Positions 43,829-54,160 of a stretch of DNA of 64,000 nt are shown here, one piece after another (positions within the stretch are counted from its first letter, which is position 1; each line of letters starts with the position of its first letter). Where the stretch lies: the NCBI RefSeq assembly GCF_003725415.1, contig NZ_RJQC01000001.1, forward strand, positions 155,611 to 219,610, read 5' to 3'. Both the position numbers and the translations under genes were made by a program. The notes under the pieces are model-generated. The model saw only the letters and a list, made by a program, of their open reading frames with translations. It was not told the origin of the DNA and made no database searches. Source of the stretch: Absicoccus porci (GTDB lineage: Bacteria > Bacillota_I > Bacilli_A > Erysipelotrichales > Erysipelotrichaceae).

Positions 43829-45143
43829 ATGCAAATAACGGTAGTAGGGGGAGGCAAAGTTGGATTTACTTTGGCTTCACAACTCGAAAAAGAGGGACAT
43901 GACATTGCCATCATTGACAATCGTTTAAAAATCATAGAAAAATGTGATGATCAGTTGGATGTTCTTTGTATCCATGGAAATGGTGCGAATGTGAATACAC
44001 TCAAAGAAGGCAACATTGAAGAGGCCGATATGATGATTGCGGTGACCGGCAGTGATGAAGTGAACTTGATTTGTTGCATGTTGGCAAAAAAATTGGGCGT
44101 AAAGAACACCATTGCTCGTGTTCGAAATCCAGAATATGTCAATTCGATCGAATTATTAAAAGATGAATTGGGATTGTCCATGAGCATCAATCCCGAATGA
44201 GGGGCTGCTCGTGAAATTGTTCGCTCTTTACATTTCTCACAAGGTGTCCATGTGAGTACATTTGCGAAAGGACGCGTTGAAATTGTCGAAATCATTGTTG
44301 GTGAAGATAGTTCTTTAAGCAACACAAAAGTACGAACAATTGGATCTCGACATCATGGACATGTATTGATTTGTGCTGTCAATCGGGGAAAAGAAGTCAT
44401 CATTCCCGATGGTGAATTTGTGATTCAAAAAGGCGATCGCATTTCTGTGATTGGTACGACCCAACATATTGAATCTTTCTTGATCACGACGGGTATTTCA
44501 GAATATCGCAATTTTAATGAAATCATGATCGTTGGTGGTGGACGCATCACGTATTATCTAGCCAGTATGATGTTGGGTATGAATATTCGGGTCAAGATCA
44601 TTGAAAAGAATCCGGATAAGTGTCGACAATTGGCTCTACAGTTCCCAGAAGCCAATGTGATTTTAGGCGATGGATGCATTTGTTGCTTTAACAGATAACG
44701 ATGAAGAAAATGTTATTATTTCTATGTTTGCGGCTAGCCAAGGTGTAGGACGTGTCATGCCAAAAATCAATCGAATGTCTTTGGAATTCTTATTGAAAAA
44801 ATTTGATATGATCAATTCCGTATCACCAAAATACATTACGGCCAATCGAATCGTTCGTTATGTACGAGCCATGCAAAATGCGGTCGGATCCAATATCGAA
44901 TCCTTGATCACGTTAAACGATAATACGGTCGAAGCCTTAGAATTCAGGGTCCGGAAAAATTGTAAATTTATTGGCGTTCCATTAAAAAATCTGACCTTTA
45001 AACCAGGTATATTGATTGGTTATATTTCGCACAATGGACATCCGGAAATTGCCAATGGAAATAGTTCGGTGCAATTGGATGATACGATCGTTGTCGTTAG
45101 TTCGATTTCAAAGTTGAGGGATTTAAATGATGTCCTGGCTTAG
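43829..45143 (+). pseudogene. trkA: TrkA potassium uptake regulator, broken twice
   Basis: The gene codes a two-copy RCK (NAD-binding) protein that gates TrkH. From ATG 43829 (GGAGGG upstream) MQITVVGGGKVGFTLASQLE begins repeat one. At 44198-44200 a TGA interrupts SMSINPE-stop-GAAREIV; the same frame then continues to about 44675. There, within ILGDG, sequence is missing and the frame shifts to MDAFVALTDNDEENVIISMF up to TAG 45141. Compared with usual TrkA, about 12-14 residues are absent at the second lesion. Together the pieces would give about 440 residues. A TATAAT at 43797-43802 is its probable -10. Confidence 0.8.
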
Positions 45144-46656
45144 ATATGAATTTCGAAAACTGAATTGGCATGTCATTCTGAATGTGATTGGTCATGTTTT
45201 GTTGGCATTGGCCGGTCTACTGATTGCTCCTTTGATTTGTGGCTTGATCTATCACGAAGATATTTCTTCGTTTGTGATCGTGATTATCCTTTCATTGATC
45301 TTAGGACTTCCATTTTCGCGAGTCAAAGTCAATCATGCATCCTATTTTGCACGGGATGGCTTGATGGCTGTTGGCTTATGTTGGATTGTTTTATCCATCA
45401 TTGGTGCCTTGCCATTTTATCTTTCCGGTACCATTCCTCATTATATTGATGCCTTATTTGAAGCCGTATCCGGCTTTACAACGACTGGATCCAGTATTCT
45501 GACCGAAGTGGAATCTTTACCGAAATGTATGTTGTTTTGGCGCAGTTTCACCCACTGGATTGGTGGTATGGGTATCTTGGTTTTTGTCTTGGCTATTTTA
45601 CCAAAATCCAATGATCGTTCCATGCACATCTTACGTGCTGAATCACTAGGTCCCGTTATTGGCAAGTTGGTTCCTCGCTTACGTCAAAGTGCGATGATCT
45701 TATACTTAATGTATATGGGATTGACCATTATTGAAGTCATTTTATTGTTGCTGGGGCATATGCCATTATTTGATGCGTTATGCAACACGTTTGGTTCTGC
45801 TGGAACTGGAGGCTTTAGTGTAACCAATCAAGGCATTGGCGAATACCATAATGCCTATTATGAATGGATCATTGGTATCTTTATGGCTTTATTTGGCGTA
45901 AACTTTAATTTTTACTTTTTCTTAGTGATCCATGATTTTAAAAATGCCTTTAAACTGGAAGAAGTAAAGACCTATTTCTATGTCATTCTTACATCTACGA
46001 TCCTAATTACGATTAATATTTTATCGATGTATAAGTATGATGTCGTACGTTCCATACGCCTTGCCTTTTTCCAAGTTTCCAGTATTATAACGACCACTGG
46101 TTTTTCATCTTGTAACTTTGACCTATGGCCAACCTTATCAAAGATGATCTTATTGTTGTTGATGGTATTGGGTGCTTGTGCTGGATCAACCGGTGGTGGT
46201 GTAAAAGTAAGCCGTATGATGATCGTGGTTCGTCGTATCAAAGCCGATATTCAAAGAAGCGTGCATCCACAAAAGGTAAAAGTGATTACGTTTGATGGCA
46301 AAGCGGTTCCAGAAAAAGTCGTCGATCAAATCATGAGCTATTTTGGCTGTTACATTTTGATCATGAGCATCTGTTTCTTTTTCGTATCGATTGACGGATT
46401 TGATATGGAAACGACCATTTCCGCTTGTGTTTCTTGTTTAGGTAATATTGGACCTGGATTTAAAGTAGTCGGGCCTTTTGGTAATTTTCATGCCTTTAGT
46501 GACTTATCTAAATTGGTATTATCGTTAGCCATGTTGATTGGTCGATTGGAAATTTTCCCAATACTTATCTTCATTGCACCATTGATTGGACATGGACATA
46601 AGAAAAAGAAACGTTCCAAAGAAGAAATATATCTATATGATGAAAACAACATCTAG
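45127..46656 (+). CDS. trkH: Potassium uptake channel subunit TrkH
   Basis: 509 residues (ATG 45127 or 45130), an integral membrane protein with eight transmembrane helices and four pore loops. Filter-like segments are visible: GFTTTGSSI, SAGTGGFSV, TTTGFSSC and CLGNIGPGF. It takes up K+ (Na+- or H+-coupled) together with TrkA. The gene overlaps the trkA end by 17 bases, so it was translated together with trkA; the trkA lesions might reduce its translation. It is intact, with a terminator at its end. Confidence 0.92.
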   Translation: MMSWLRYEFRKLNWHVILNVIGHVLLALAGLLIAPLICGLIYHEDISSFVIVIILSLILGLPFSRVKVNHASYFARDGLMAVGLCWIVLSIIGALPFYLSGTIPHYIDALFEAVSGFTTTGSSILTEVESLPKCMLFWRSFTHWIGGMGILVFVLAILPKSNDRSMHILRAESLGPVIGKLVPRLRQSAMILYLMYMGLTIIEVILLLLGHMPLFDALCNTFGSAGTGGFSVTNQGIGEYHNAYYEWIIGIFMALFGVNFNFYFFLVIHDFKNAFKLEEVKTYFYVILTSTILITINILSMYKYDVVRSIRLAFFQVSSIITTTGFSSCNFDLWPTLSKMILLLLMVLGACAGSTGGGVKVSRMMIVVRRIKADIQRSVHPQKVKVITFDGKAVPEKVVDQIMSYFGCYILIMSICFFFVSIDGFDMETTISACVSCLGNIGPGFKVVGPFGNFHAFSDLSKLVLSLAMLIGRLEIFPILIFIAPLIGHGHKKKKRSKEEIYLYDENNI

Positions 46657-46677
46657 TTAGCTGGATGTTGTTTTTTT
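46645..46677 (+). terminator. Terminator after trkH
   Basis: AACAACATC and GATGTTGTT form a 9-bp stem with a short loop and a run of seven Ts. Confidence 0.8.
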
Positions 46678-46706
46678 AAAAAAAGAATCGACCTTTTGGT
46701 CGATCC
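46678..46706 (-). terminator. Terminator after purF (minus strand)
   Basis: On the minus strand GGATCGACC and GGTCGATTC pair around AAAA, followed by TTTTTTT. It abuts the trkH terminator. Confidence 0.8.
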
Positions 46707-48121
46707 TATTCTTGATCTTGAATTGGTTGTTCAAAACGATTCTTAGCTGTGCTTGTTGGAACCGGTGTTGGATAATTACCAGAGAAACAAGCATCGCAAT
46801 AATCATGATGATTAATCAGTTTATACAATTGATCCAAAGGCAAGTATTCCAAAGAATCAGCATCAATGATCTTACAAATTTCTGGTACCGTATGATGACA
46901 CGCAATCAAGTTTTCTTTGGAATCAATATCCGTACCATAGAAACAAGGATTTAAGAACGGTGGGGCAGAAATACGCACATGAATTTCTTTTGCACCTGCA
47001 TCTCGTAATAAACGAACGATTTGCGCTGAAGTGGTTCCACGAACGATGGAATCATCGATCAATACGATGCGTTTACCTTTGATTTCACTTGAAATGGGAT
47101 TCAATTTGATATGGACTTTATCCATCCGCGAGTTTTGACCCGGTGAAATAAACGTACGACCAATATAACGGTTCTTCATAAATCCCATCACATAAGGAAT
47201 GCCAGAAGCTTGGCTATAACCTAACGCGGCATCCAAACCAGAATCGGGCACACCAACGATGGCATCGGCTTCCACAGGGCAAGCTTCCCATAAGACTTCA
47301 CCTGCTTTTTTACGGGCTTCATGAATGGAAATTCCATCAATGACAGAATCTGGCCGGGCAAAATAAATATATTCAAAAATACAAATATGTTTCTGTTTTT
47401 TATGAATGTGGTGACGATAACTTTGTACACCATTTTGATAAAAGACCAACATTTCACCTGGTTCCAAATCACGGATGAAATGTGCATTCACAACATCAAG
47501 AGCACAGCTTTCACTCGCAACTACATACGTTCCATCATCGCATTGTCCATAACATAAAGGACGGAAACCGTGTGGATCACGTACAGCGATCATTTTGGAA
47601 GGAGACATAAACAATAAGGAATAGGCACCTTCTAATTGATCCATGGTACGACGAATGGCTTCTTCGATGGATCCTGTTTTTAAGCGTTGTTGCGTGACTA
47701 AATACGCAATTGTTTCTGTATCTGCGGTTGTATGGAAAATGGCACCACCCAACTCTAATTGATTGCGCAATTCATAGGCATTGGTCAAATTGCCATTATG
47801 AGCCAAGGCCAAAGGACCTTTTTGATGGTTCACTTCCAATGGTTGGACATTGGCACGATTCGTTGCACCCGTTGTTCCATAACGACAATGTGCAATCGCC
47901 ATTTTTCCTTGCGGTAAAGAAGCCAGATCTTCTTGATGAAAGACATCACTCACTAGACCCAAATCTTTTTTTGAATAGAATAAGCCATCTTGATTGACGA
48001 CAATGCCACAACTTTCTTGCCCACGATGTTGAAGGGCATACAGGCCATAATAAGCCGTTTTCGCTACATCCATGGGTTGTTTCGCATAGACACCAAAGAC
48101 ACCACATTCTTCATGTATCAT
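46706..48121 (-). CDS. purF: Amidophosphoribosyltransferase
   Basis: 471 residues. It transfers the amide nitrogen of glutamine to PRPP, the first step of purine synthesis. I start it at ATG 48121 (MIHEECGVFGVYAKQ), after AAAGGAG; removal of the short propeptide leaves Cys6 as glutaminase nucleophile. The PRPP-binding motif is VLIDDSIVRGTTS near 350. The C-terminal cysteines (CHHT, DYCDACFSG) fit iron-sulfur-type PurF. It is separate from other pur genes and lies downstream of the glnN-gltD genes with its own promoter and leader terminator. Confidence 0.93.
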   Translation of the reverse strand: MIHEECGVFGVYAKQPMDVAKTAYYGLYALQHRGQESCGIVVNQDGLFYSKKDLGLVSDVFHQEDLASLPQGKMAIAHCRYGTTGATNRANVQPLEVNHQKGPLALAHNGNLTNAYELRNQLELGGAIFHTTADTETIAYLVTQQRLKTGSIEEAIRRTMDQLEGAYSLLFMSPSKMIAVRDPHGFRPLCYGQCDDGTYVVASESCALDVVNAHFIRDLEPGEMLVFYQNGVQSYRHHIHKKQKHICIFEYIYFARPDSVIDGISIHEARKKAGEVLWEACPVEADAIVGVPDSGLDAALGYSQASGIPYVMGFMKNRYIGRTFISPGQNSRMDKVHIKLNPISSEIKGKRIVLIDDSIVRGTTSAQIVRLLRDAGAKEIHVRISAPPFLNPCFYGTDIDSKENLIACHHTVPEICKIIDADSLEYLPLDQLYKLINHHDYCDACFSGNYPTPVPTSTAKNRFEQPIQDQE

Positions 48122-48140
48122 AAATTTCTCCTTTAAAGAC

Positions 48141-48186
48141 AAAAAGTCGAGCACCCAAAACCATTTGTGTACCCGACACTTTGTCG
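48141..48186 (-). promoter_or_regulatory. purF leader terminator with competing hairpin
   Basis: In the purF leader GTCGGGTAC pairs with GTGCTCGAC (with G-U pairs), followed by TTTTT (48141-48177), about 20 bases before the ribosome site. A hairpin CGAC-AAAGT-GTCG (48174-48186) shares GTCG with the 5' arm, so the two exclude each other: an attenuator layout. Confidence 0.65.
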
Positions 48187-48197
48187 TTTACGAACAC

Positions 48198-48226
48198 ATT
48201 ATCAACGACAAAGTTTTTTTTGTCAA
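48198..48226 (-). promoter_or_regulatory. purF promoter
   Basis: TTGACA (48221-48226) and GATAAT (48198-48203) on the minus strand, exactly 17 bases apart. The -35 box overlaps the gltD stop codon. Strong match to sigma-A consensus. Confidence 0.8.
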
Positions 48227-49677
48227 GCATCGATACTTGAATATCCCATCAAGTATGTATCGACCTCTTTTGCGGTTTTTTTGCCTTCCGCAATGGCCCA
48301 TACGACCAACGATTGACCACGACGGCAATCGCCAGCTACAAAGATATGTTCATCTTTGGTCTGATGTTTTTCATTGGTCGCAAAGACATTTCGTGGGGTC
48401 ATCTCCAAATGGAAATCTTTTTTGATCGTATCTTGTACGCCCACAAAACCAGCCGCAATCAATAATAGATCACAAGGCAATATCTTTTCGGAACCTTTGA
48501 CATTTTGTAACTTGCCATCTTTGAATTCGACTTGAACCGTTTTAACAGCGGTTAATTGACCATCTTTTTGAATGAATTCTTCAATGGTTGTTTGATAGAT
48601 TCGAGGATCATGACCAAATTTATAAATGGCTTCTTGTTGACCATAATCGGTCTTACAAACCTTTGGCCATTCGGGCCATGGATTGCTGGCGGCTCTGGTA
48701 TCCGGTGCTTTTGGCATCATTTCCAATTGGGTAATGGACTTACAACCATGACGGATACAAGTACCTACACAGTCATTACCGGTATCACCACCACCAACAA
48801 CGATTACATGCTTGTTTTTCGCACTCACATAAGGTGAATCCGTCAATAAATGCTTCGTATTTTGGCTTAAGAAATCAACCGCAAAATAGATACCTTTCGC
48901 ATCACGACCTGGACCCTTCAGATCACGTGGCTCTTTGGAACCCGTACAAAGTACGATCGCATCGTATGCTTTTTCCAAATCTTTTCGTTTGATATCTTTT
49001 CCTACTTCGGTATTACAGATGAATTTAATACCTTCTTTTTGCATCAAGGTGATCCGACGTTCTACATAGGTCTTATTGAGTTTCATGTTCGGAATACCAA
49101 ACATCAATAGACCGCCTGGATAACTATCTCGCTCATAGACTGTGACTTGATGTCCACGTTGATTTAATAAATAGGCAACGGTCAATCCAGCTGGACCAGC
49201 ACCAATTACGGCCACTTTCTTTTCCGTATGTACAGTTGGAATTTTCTCTTTCATCCAACCATGTTCATAGGCATATTCAATGATTGCTTTTTCATTATCA
49301 TGGCAAGTGACAGGTTCTCCATCAAATCCATTTAAACATGCTTTTTCGCAAAGAGCAGGGCAAACCCGACCTGTGAATTCAGGGAAAGGGTTTGTCTTAA
49401 ATAAACGAGAGAATGCAAAATCCATTTGGTTACGATAGATGGCATCATTCCATTCCGGAATTAGATTATGCAAAGGACATCCTGTAACCATGCCTTTGAG
49501 CTCCATAGCGGATTGGCAATAAGGAGAACCACAATTCATGCAGCGAGCGGCTTGTTGACGACGCTTCTCAAAAGGAAGATCTTGTTGGAATTCACAAAAA
49601 CTTTTGATGCGATCCTTTTCATCCATCCAAGGATTCGCTTGACGTTCATATTCTAAAAATCCTGTATATTTTCCCAT
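48223..49677 (-). CDS. gltD: Glutamate synthase small subunit
   Basis: 484 residues, an iron-sulfur flavoprotein that passes electrons from NADPH to GltB. The N-terminal cysteines CMNCGSPYC, CPLHNLIPEW and CPALCEKAC bind [4Fe-4S] clusters; GAGPAGLTVAYLLNQRG near 155 is the FAD site; GGGDTGNDCVG near 295 is the NADPH site. The gene starts 11 bases after gltB and ends at the purF promoter. It is the last gene of the glnN-asnB-gltB-gltD unit. Confidence 0.94.
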   Translation of the reverse strand: MGKYTGFLEYERQANPWMDEKDRIKSFCEFQQDLPFEKRRQQAARCMNCGSPYCQSAMELKGMVTGCPLHNLIPEWNDAIYRNQMDFAFSRLFKTNPFPEFTGRVCPALCEKACLNGFDGEPVTCHDNEKAIIEYAYEHGWMKEKIPTVHTEKKVAVIGAGPAGLTVAYLLNQRGHQVTVYERDSYPGGLLMFGIPNMKLNKTYVERRITLMQKEGIKFICNTEVGKDIKRKDLEKAYDAIVLCTGSKEPRDLKGPGRDAKGIYFAVDFLSQNTKHLLTDSPYVSAKNKHVIVVGGGDTGNDCVGTCIRHGCKSITQLEMMPKAPDTRAASNPWPEWPKVCKTDYGQQEAIYKFGHDPRIYQTTIEEFIQKDGQLTAVKTVQVEFKDGKLQNVKGSEKILPCDLLLIAAGFVGVQDTIKKDFHLEMTPRNVFATNEKHQTKDEHIFVAGDCRRGQSLVVWAIAEGKKTAKEVDTYLMGYSSIDA

Positions 49678-49688
49678 ACGTCATCCTC

Positions 49689-52600
49689 CTAATCATATAA
49701 TTGCTCAAAGGCTTTGATTTGAGCTTCTTCATGATTGTAGCCCTTATCTTCTAATGCTTTGATCATTTTTGAAATCTTCGCGAAATCTTTTGGCACGATC
49801 TTTTTAAATTGAGGAAGGGAAGCCTCATAATTGGCCAATATTTCTTTTGCCACTTCGGAATGTGTCATTTCAACATGTTCCTTTAAAATGGCTTGTAGCG
49901 TTTCAATATCATTTTTCATTGTGACTGGTTCCATCGAAACCAAAGTAGGATTCAATTGTTTGTAGAGCTCATGATCTTTATCCCATACATAAGCAATACC
50001 ACCACTCATACCAGCCGCAAAGTTTTTACCAGTTTTACCTAAGATAACAGCCATACCACCGGTCATATATTCTAGACCATGGTCACCGCAACCTTCACAA
50101 ACAGCTGTAGCACCGGAATTACGTACACAGAAACGTTCACCAGCAATACCACGAATGAAAGCTTTACCACTGGTTGCACCATATAATGCAACGTTTCCAA
50201 TGATCACATTGTCTTCGGCTACCAATGGACTTGATGATTGTGGACGGATGGCAAGAATACCACCACTTAAACCTTTACCAAAGTAGTCATTGGCATCACC
50301 ATGTACGGATAAGGTTTCACCTTTTGGCAGGAAGGCACCACACGATTGACCAGCGCCACCACGGGCAACAACTTTAAAGGTATTGTCTTTGTATGGACGA
50401 TGTTGTTGTGTGATCGTAGAACCCAACAAAGTACCTAACGTACGATTGGTCGAAGAAATTTCAATCGACACGGTTTTTGGATCCCCCGTTTTAAATGTTT
50501 CTGAGAAAGCTGGAATCAATACTTTCGCATCGACTGTGCGATTCAGTTGTGGATCCACTTTCTTTTCAAAATGCACAGGTTGTGGTTTACGCAAAATCGC
50601 TGCATAATCCAACATATTTTGACGTGCATTATTTGAAGTACGGACTTTTAGACATTCACTATGTCCAACCATTTCATTCACACTATGGAAGCCTAATTGG
50701 GCCATGATTTCACGTAATTCTTGGGCAATAAATTCCATAAAGTGCATGACATATTCTGGTTTCCCTTTGAAGCGTTTGCGCAATTCACTATTTTGAGTCG
50801 CAATACCAAATGGACAAGTATCTAAGTTACATACTCGCATCATACGACATCCCATAGTAACTAATGGTGCTGTCGCAAAACCAAATTCTTCTGCACCTAA
50901 TAGACATGCAATCGCAACATCGCGACCGCTCATCAATTTACCATCGGTTTCGATGGCAACACGATCTCTTAATCCTTGTTCAACTAAGGCTTGATGCGTT
51001 TGTACCAAACCTAATTCCCAAGGCAATCCGGCATGATGAATCGAACTCATTGGTGCAGCTCCGGTACCACCATCAAAACCAGAAATCAAGATGACATTGG
51101 CTCCGGCTTTGGCAACACCACACGCAATGGTACCGACACCACCTTCAGAAACCAATTTGACAGAAACACGTGCTTTATCGTTCGCATTTTTTAAATCATA
51201 AATCAATTGGGCCAAGTCCTCAATCGAGTAGATATCATGATGAGGAGGTGGGGAAATCAAAGCAACACCTGGCGTTGAATAACGAGTTTTCGCTACCCAA
51301 GGATATACTTTACGACCAGGCAAGTGACCACCTTCACCAGGTTTTGCACCTTGGGCCATCTTGATCTGAATTTCTTTGGCAGAAACTAAGAATTCACTCG
51401 TAACACCAAAACGTCCCGAAGCCACTTGTTTGATGGCACTGTTTTTGATCGTTCCATAACGAGAAGGCATTTCGCCACCTTCACCGGAATTGGATTTACC
51501 ACCCAATCGGTTCATCGCAATAGCCATACAAGTATGAGCTTCTTCTGAAATCGAACCATAACTCATAGCACCAGTCTTGAAGCGTTTCACAATATTTTCG
51601 ACTGGTTCTACGTCTTTGATATCAATTGGTTTTCGATCCGAAACCAAGGCAAAATTGGAACGCAATGTGTGTGGATCATCCGGATCATTGACACGTGCTG
51701 TGTATTCTTTAAACAAGGCATAATCATTGGTTTGTGTCGCTCTTTGTAGTAAGACGATCGTTTTTGGATTGTACAAATGCGATTCTTTATTGGCACCAGA
51801 ACGATTCTTATGGAATCCTGGACTATCTAAAGTTGTATCACAAGATAATCCCAATGGATCAAAGGCTTTATCATGGTGATAGGCCAAATCTGCTTCAATT
51901 TCTTTTAAGCCAATACCACCAACTTCGTTGATCGTATTGGTGAAATATTCATCCACAAGATCTTGACTTAAACCAATGGCTTCAAAAATCTGGGCGGATT
52001 GATACGATTGTAACGTTGAAATACCCATCTTAGAAGCAATTTTGACAATACCATTCATGATGGCTTGGTTGTAGTCTTTGATAGCTTGATAGACCTCAAA
52101 ATCCAACATGTCTTTTTCGATCATTTCTTGGATGCATTCATGGGCCAAATATGGATAAATGGCAGTGGCACCAAAGCCTAACAAACAAGCAAATTGATGG
52201 ACATCTCTTGGTTCACCAGATTCTAACACAATGGAGATAGCTGTTCGTTTTTTGGTGCGAACAAAGTATTGATCCACTGCAGATACAGCCAACAAACTAG
52301 GGATGGCCATATGATTTTCATCCACACCACGATCGGATAAGATCAAGATGGATGCACCATGACGGTAAGCACGTTCACATTCAATAAACAAATGGTTAAT
52401 CGCTTCTTTTAGAGGCATACCTCGATAGAACAATAAAGAGATGACTTCATTTTTGAAGCCTTTTTTATCCAATTCAAGGATTTTCAACATATCACGTTCA
52501 TCAAGGATTGGGTTATTGATTTCCAATACGCGACAGTTGGAATCTTTTTCTTGCAGGATATCACCACTGGCACCTAAATAAACCGTTGTATCGGTTACGA

Positions 52601-54149
52601 CTTTTTCTCGTAAGCTATCCATTGGTGGGTTAGTGACTTGAGCAAACAATTGTTTGAAGTAGTGGAACAACAATGGATGTCGTTTACTTAATACAGCCAA
52701 TGGAATATCGGTTCCCATCGAAGCGATAGGTTCCGTCTTCTTTTCAATGGTAGGTACGATCGTTTCAATCACATCTTCATAGGTATAACCAAAGGCTTTA
52801 TATAATTGATCCCGTTCGGTTTGTGAATACATATGAGATTTACGATCCGAAGCTGGAAGATCACCTAAATACAATAAATTTTGATTTAACCATTCGCCAT
52901 ATGGATTTTGGTTCGCATATAGCTTTTTGATTTCTTCATTGGAGATGATACGTTTTGATTTTGTATCCAATAGTAAGATTTGTCCTGGACGCAAACGATC
53001 TTTCTTTACGATATTTTTTTCAGGAATATCCAATACACCGACTTCACTGGCTAAGATCAAGGTGTGATCTTTGGTGAGGTAATAACGACAAGGACGCAAA
53101 CCGTTACGATCTAGAGTTGCACCGGCAATATCACCATCACTGAATAAAACAGCGGCTGGACCATCCCATGGTTCCATTAGGGAAGCATAGTAATGATAGA
53201 AGTCTTTTTCTTTTTGATCGAGTGGTACATGTTTCCAAGGTTCTGGAATCGTGATCAAAACGGCTTTAGAAAGAGGCATACCATTCATCATCAAGAATTC
53301 CAACGTATTATCTAACATAGCGGAATCGGATCCATTCGCATCGATGGCTGGTAAGATCTGATCGCTATATTTTTCCAAGAATGGACTATCCATACTTTCT
53401 TCACGAGCACTCATACGTTTGAAGTTACCACGAATTGTATTGATTTCACCATTGTGTGCAATCAAACGGTTTGGATGAGCTCTTTGCCAAGAAGGTGTGG
53501 TATTGGTTGAGAATCGGGAATGGACGATTGCAATGGCACTCTTATACGAGCAATCTTGCAAATCTTGGTAAAATAAACGCAACTGATTGACCAAAAACAT
53601 TCCTTTGTATACGATTGTGCGACATGACAAAGAGCACACGTAAGTTTCGGGTGCGCTCTTTTCAAATTCTCGGCGAATGATATACAACAATTGATCAAAT
53701 TCAAAATCCGTCATATTCGGATTGGGTTTTTTAATAAATGCCTGTTCAATGTATGGCATACAATCCAATGCTTTTTTACCTAAGATCATTGGTTTACAAT
53801 TGACGGTTCGCCAACCAAGTAATTGGGCATCGTGACTATTGACGATGGTTTGAAATAAACGTTTGGCTTGATTTCTCACAAGATATTTTTGAGGGAAGAA
53901 AAACATTCCCACTCCATATTCTCGCTCATTTCCTAATGGAAAAGGAACTTCTTTGGAGAAGAAATCATGGGAGATTTGAAGGAGAATTCCAACACCATCT
54001 CCAACTTTACCAGAAGCATCTCTTCCGGCACGATGGTCTAATTTTTCGACGATTTTTAATGCAGCATCGACAACGGTATGGGTCTTTTTACCATCGTAAT
54101 TGACAACCATACCAATTCCGCAGGCATCATGTTCTAATTGTTGATTCAT
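49689..54149 (-). CDS. gltB: Glutamate synthase large subunit
   Basis: 1486 residues with the four GOGAT domains: glutaminase (Cys9 in EHDACGIGMV, exposed after propeptide removal; residues 1-400), central domain, FMN-binding synthase domain (about 800-1200; GGKSNSGEGGE, DGGTGAAPMSSI and the 3Fe-4S cysteines in CRMMRVCNLDTCPFG), and the C-terminal beta-helix domain (GGMAVILGKTGKNFAAGMSG). It makes two glutamates from glutamine and 2-oxoglutarate. Starts 11 bases after the asnB stop. Complete. Confidence 0.96.
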   Translation of the reverse strand: MNQQLEHDACGIGMVVNYDGKKTHTVVDAALKIVEKLDHRAGRDASGKVGDGVGILLQISHDFFSKEVPFPLGNEREYGVGMFFFPQKYLVRNQAKRLFQTIVNSHDAQLLGWRTVNCKPMILGKKALDCMPYIEQAFIKKPNPNMTDFEFDQLLYIIRREFEKSAPETYVCSLSCRTIVYKGMFLVNQLRLFYQDLQDCSYKSAIAIVHSRFSTNTTPSWQRAHPNRLIAHNGEINTIRGNFKRMSAREESMDSPFLEKYSDQILPAIDANGSDSAMLDNTLEFLMMNGMPLSKAVLITIPEPWKHVPLDQKEKDFYHYYASLMEPWDGPAAVLFSDGDIAGATLDRNGLRPCRYYLTKDHTLILASEVGVLDIPEKNIVKKDRLRPGQILLLDTKSKRIISNEEIKKLYANQNPYGEWLNQNLLYLGDLPASDRKSHMYSQTERDQLYKAFGYTYEDVIETIVPTIEKKTEPIASMGTDIPLAVLSKRHPLLFHYFKQLFAQVTNPPMDSLREKVVTDTTVYLGASGDILQEKDSNCRVLEINNPILDERDMLKILELDKKGFKNEVISLLFYRGMPLKEAINHLFIECERAYRHGASILILSDRGVDENHMAIPSLLAVSAVDQYFVRTKKRTAISIVLESGEPRDVHQFACLLGFGATAIYPYLAHECIQEMIEKDMLDFEVYQAIKDYNQAIMNGIVKIASKMGISTLQSYQSAQIFEAIGLSQDLVDEYFTNTINEVGGIGLKEIEADLAYHHDKAFDPLGLSCDTTLDSPGFHKNRSGANKESHLYNPKTIVLLQRATQTNDYALFKEYTARVNDPDDPHTLRSNFALVSDRKPIDIKDVEPVENIVKRFKTGAMSYGSISEEAHTCMAIAMNRLGGKSNSGEGGEMPSRYGTIKNSAIKQVASGRFGVTSEFLVSAKEIQIKMAQGAKPGEGGHLPGRKVYPWVAKTRYSTPGVALISPPPHHDIYSIEDLAQLIYDLKNANDKARVSVKLVSEGGVGTIACGVAKAGANVILISGFDGGTGAAPMSSIHHAGLPWELGLVQTHQALVEQGLRDRVAIETDGKLMSGRDVAIACLLGAEEFGFATAPLVTMGCRMMRVCNLDTCPFGIATQNSELRKRFKGKPEYVMHFMEFIAQELREIMAQLGFHSVNEMVGHSECLKVRTSNNARQNMLDYAAILRKPQPVHFEKKVDPQLNRTVDAKVLIPAFSETFKTGDPKTVSIEISSTNRTLGTLLGSTITQQHRPYKDNTFKVVARGGAGQSCGAFLPKGETLSVHGDANDYFGKGLSGGILAIRPQSSSPLVAEDNVIIGNVALYGATSGKAFIRGIAGERFCVRNSGATAVCEGCGDHGLEYMTGGMAVILGKTGKNFAAGMSGGIAYVWDKDHELYKQLNPTLVSMEPVTMKNDIETLQAILKEHVEMTHSEVAKEILANYEASLPQFKKIVPKDFAKISKMIKALEDKGYNHEEAQIKAFEQLYD

Positions 54150-54160
54150 ATAAGTCCTTT

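Noticed and set aside
44198-44200. TGA in trkA as a tryptophan codon (alternative genetic code)
   Set aside because: The window encodes RF2, many genes here end in TGA, and a second independent lesion exists in the same gene.
49468-53704. Several antisense frames of 60-80 codons within gltD and gltB
   Set aside because: All are shadows of long, well-conserved genes with no independent start signals.
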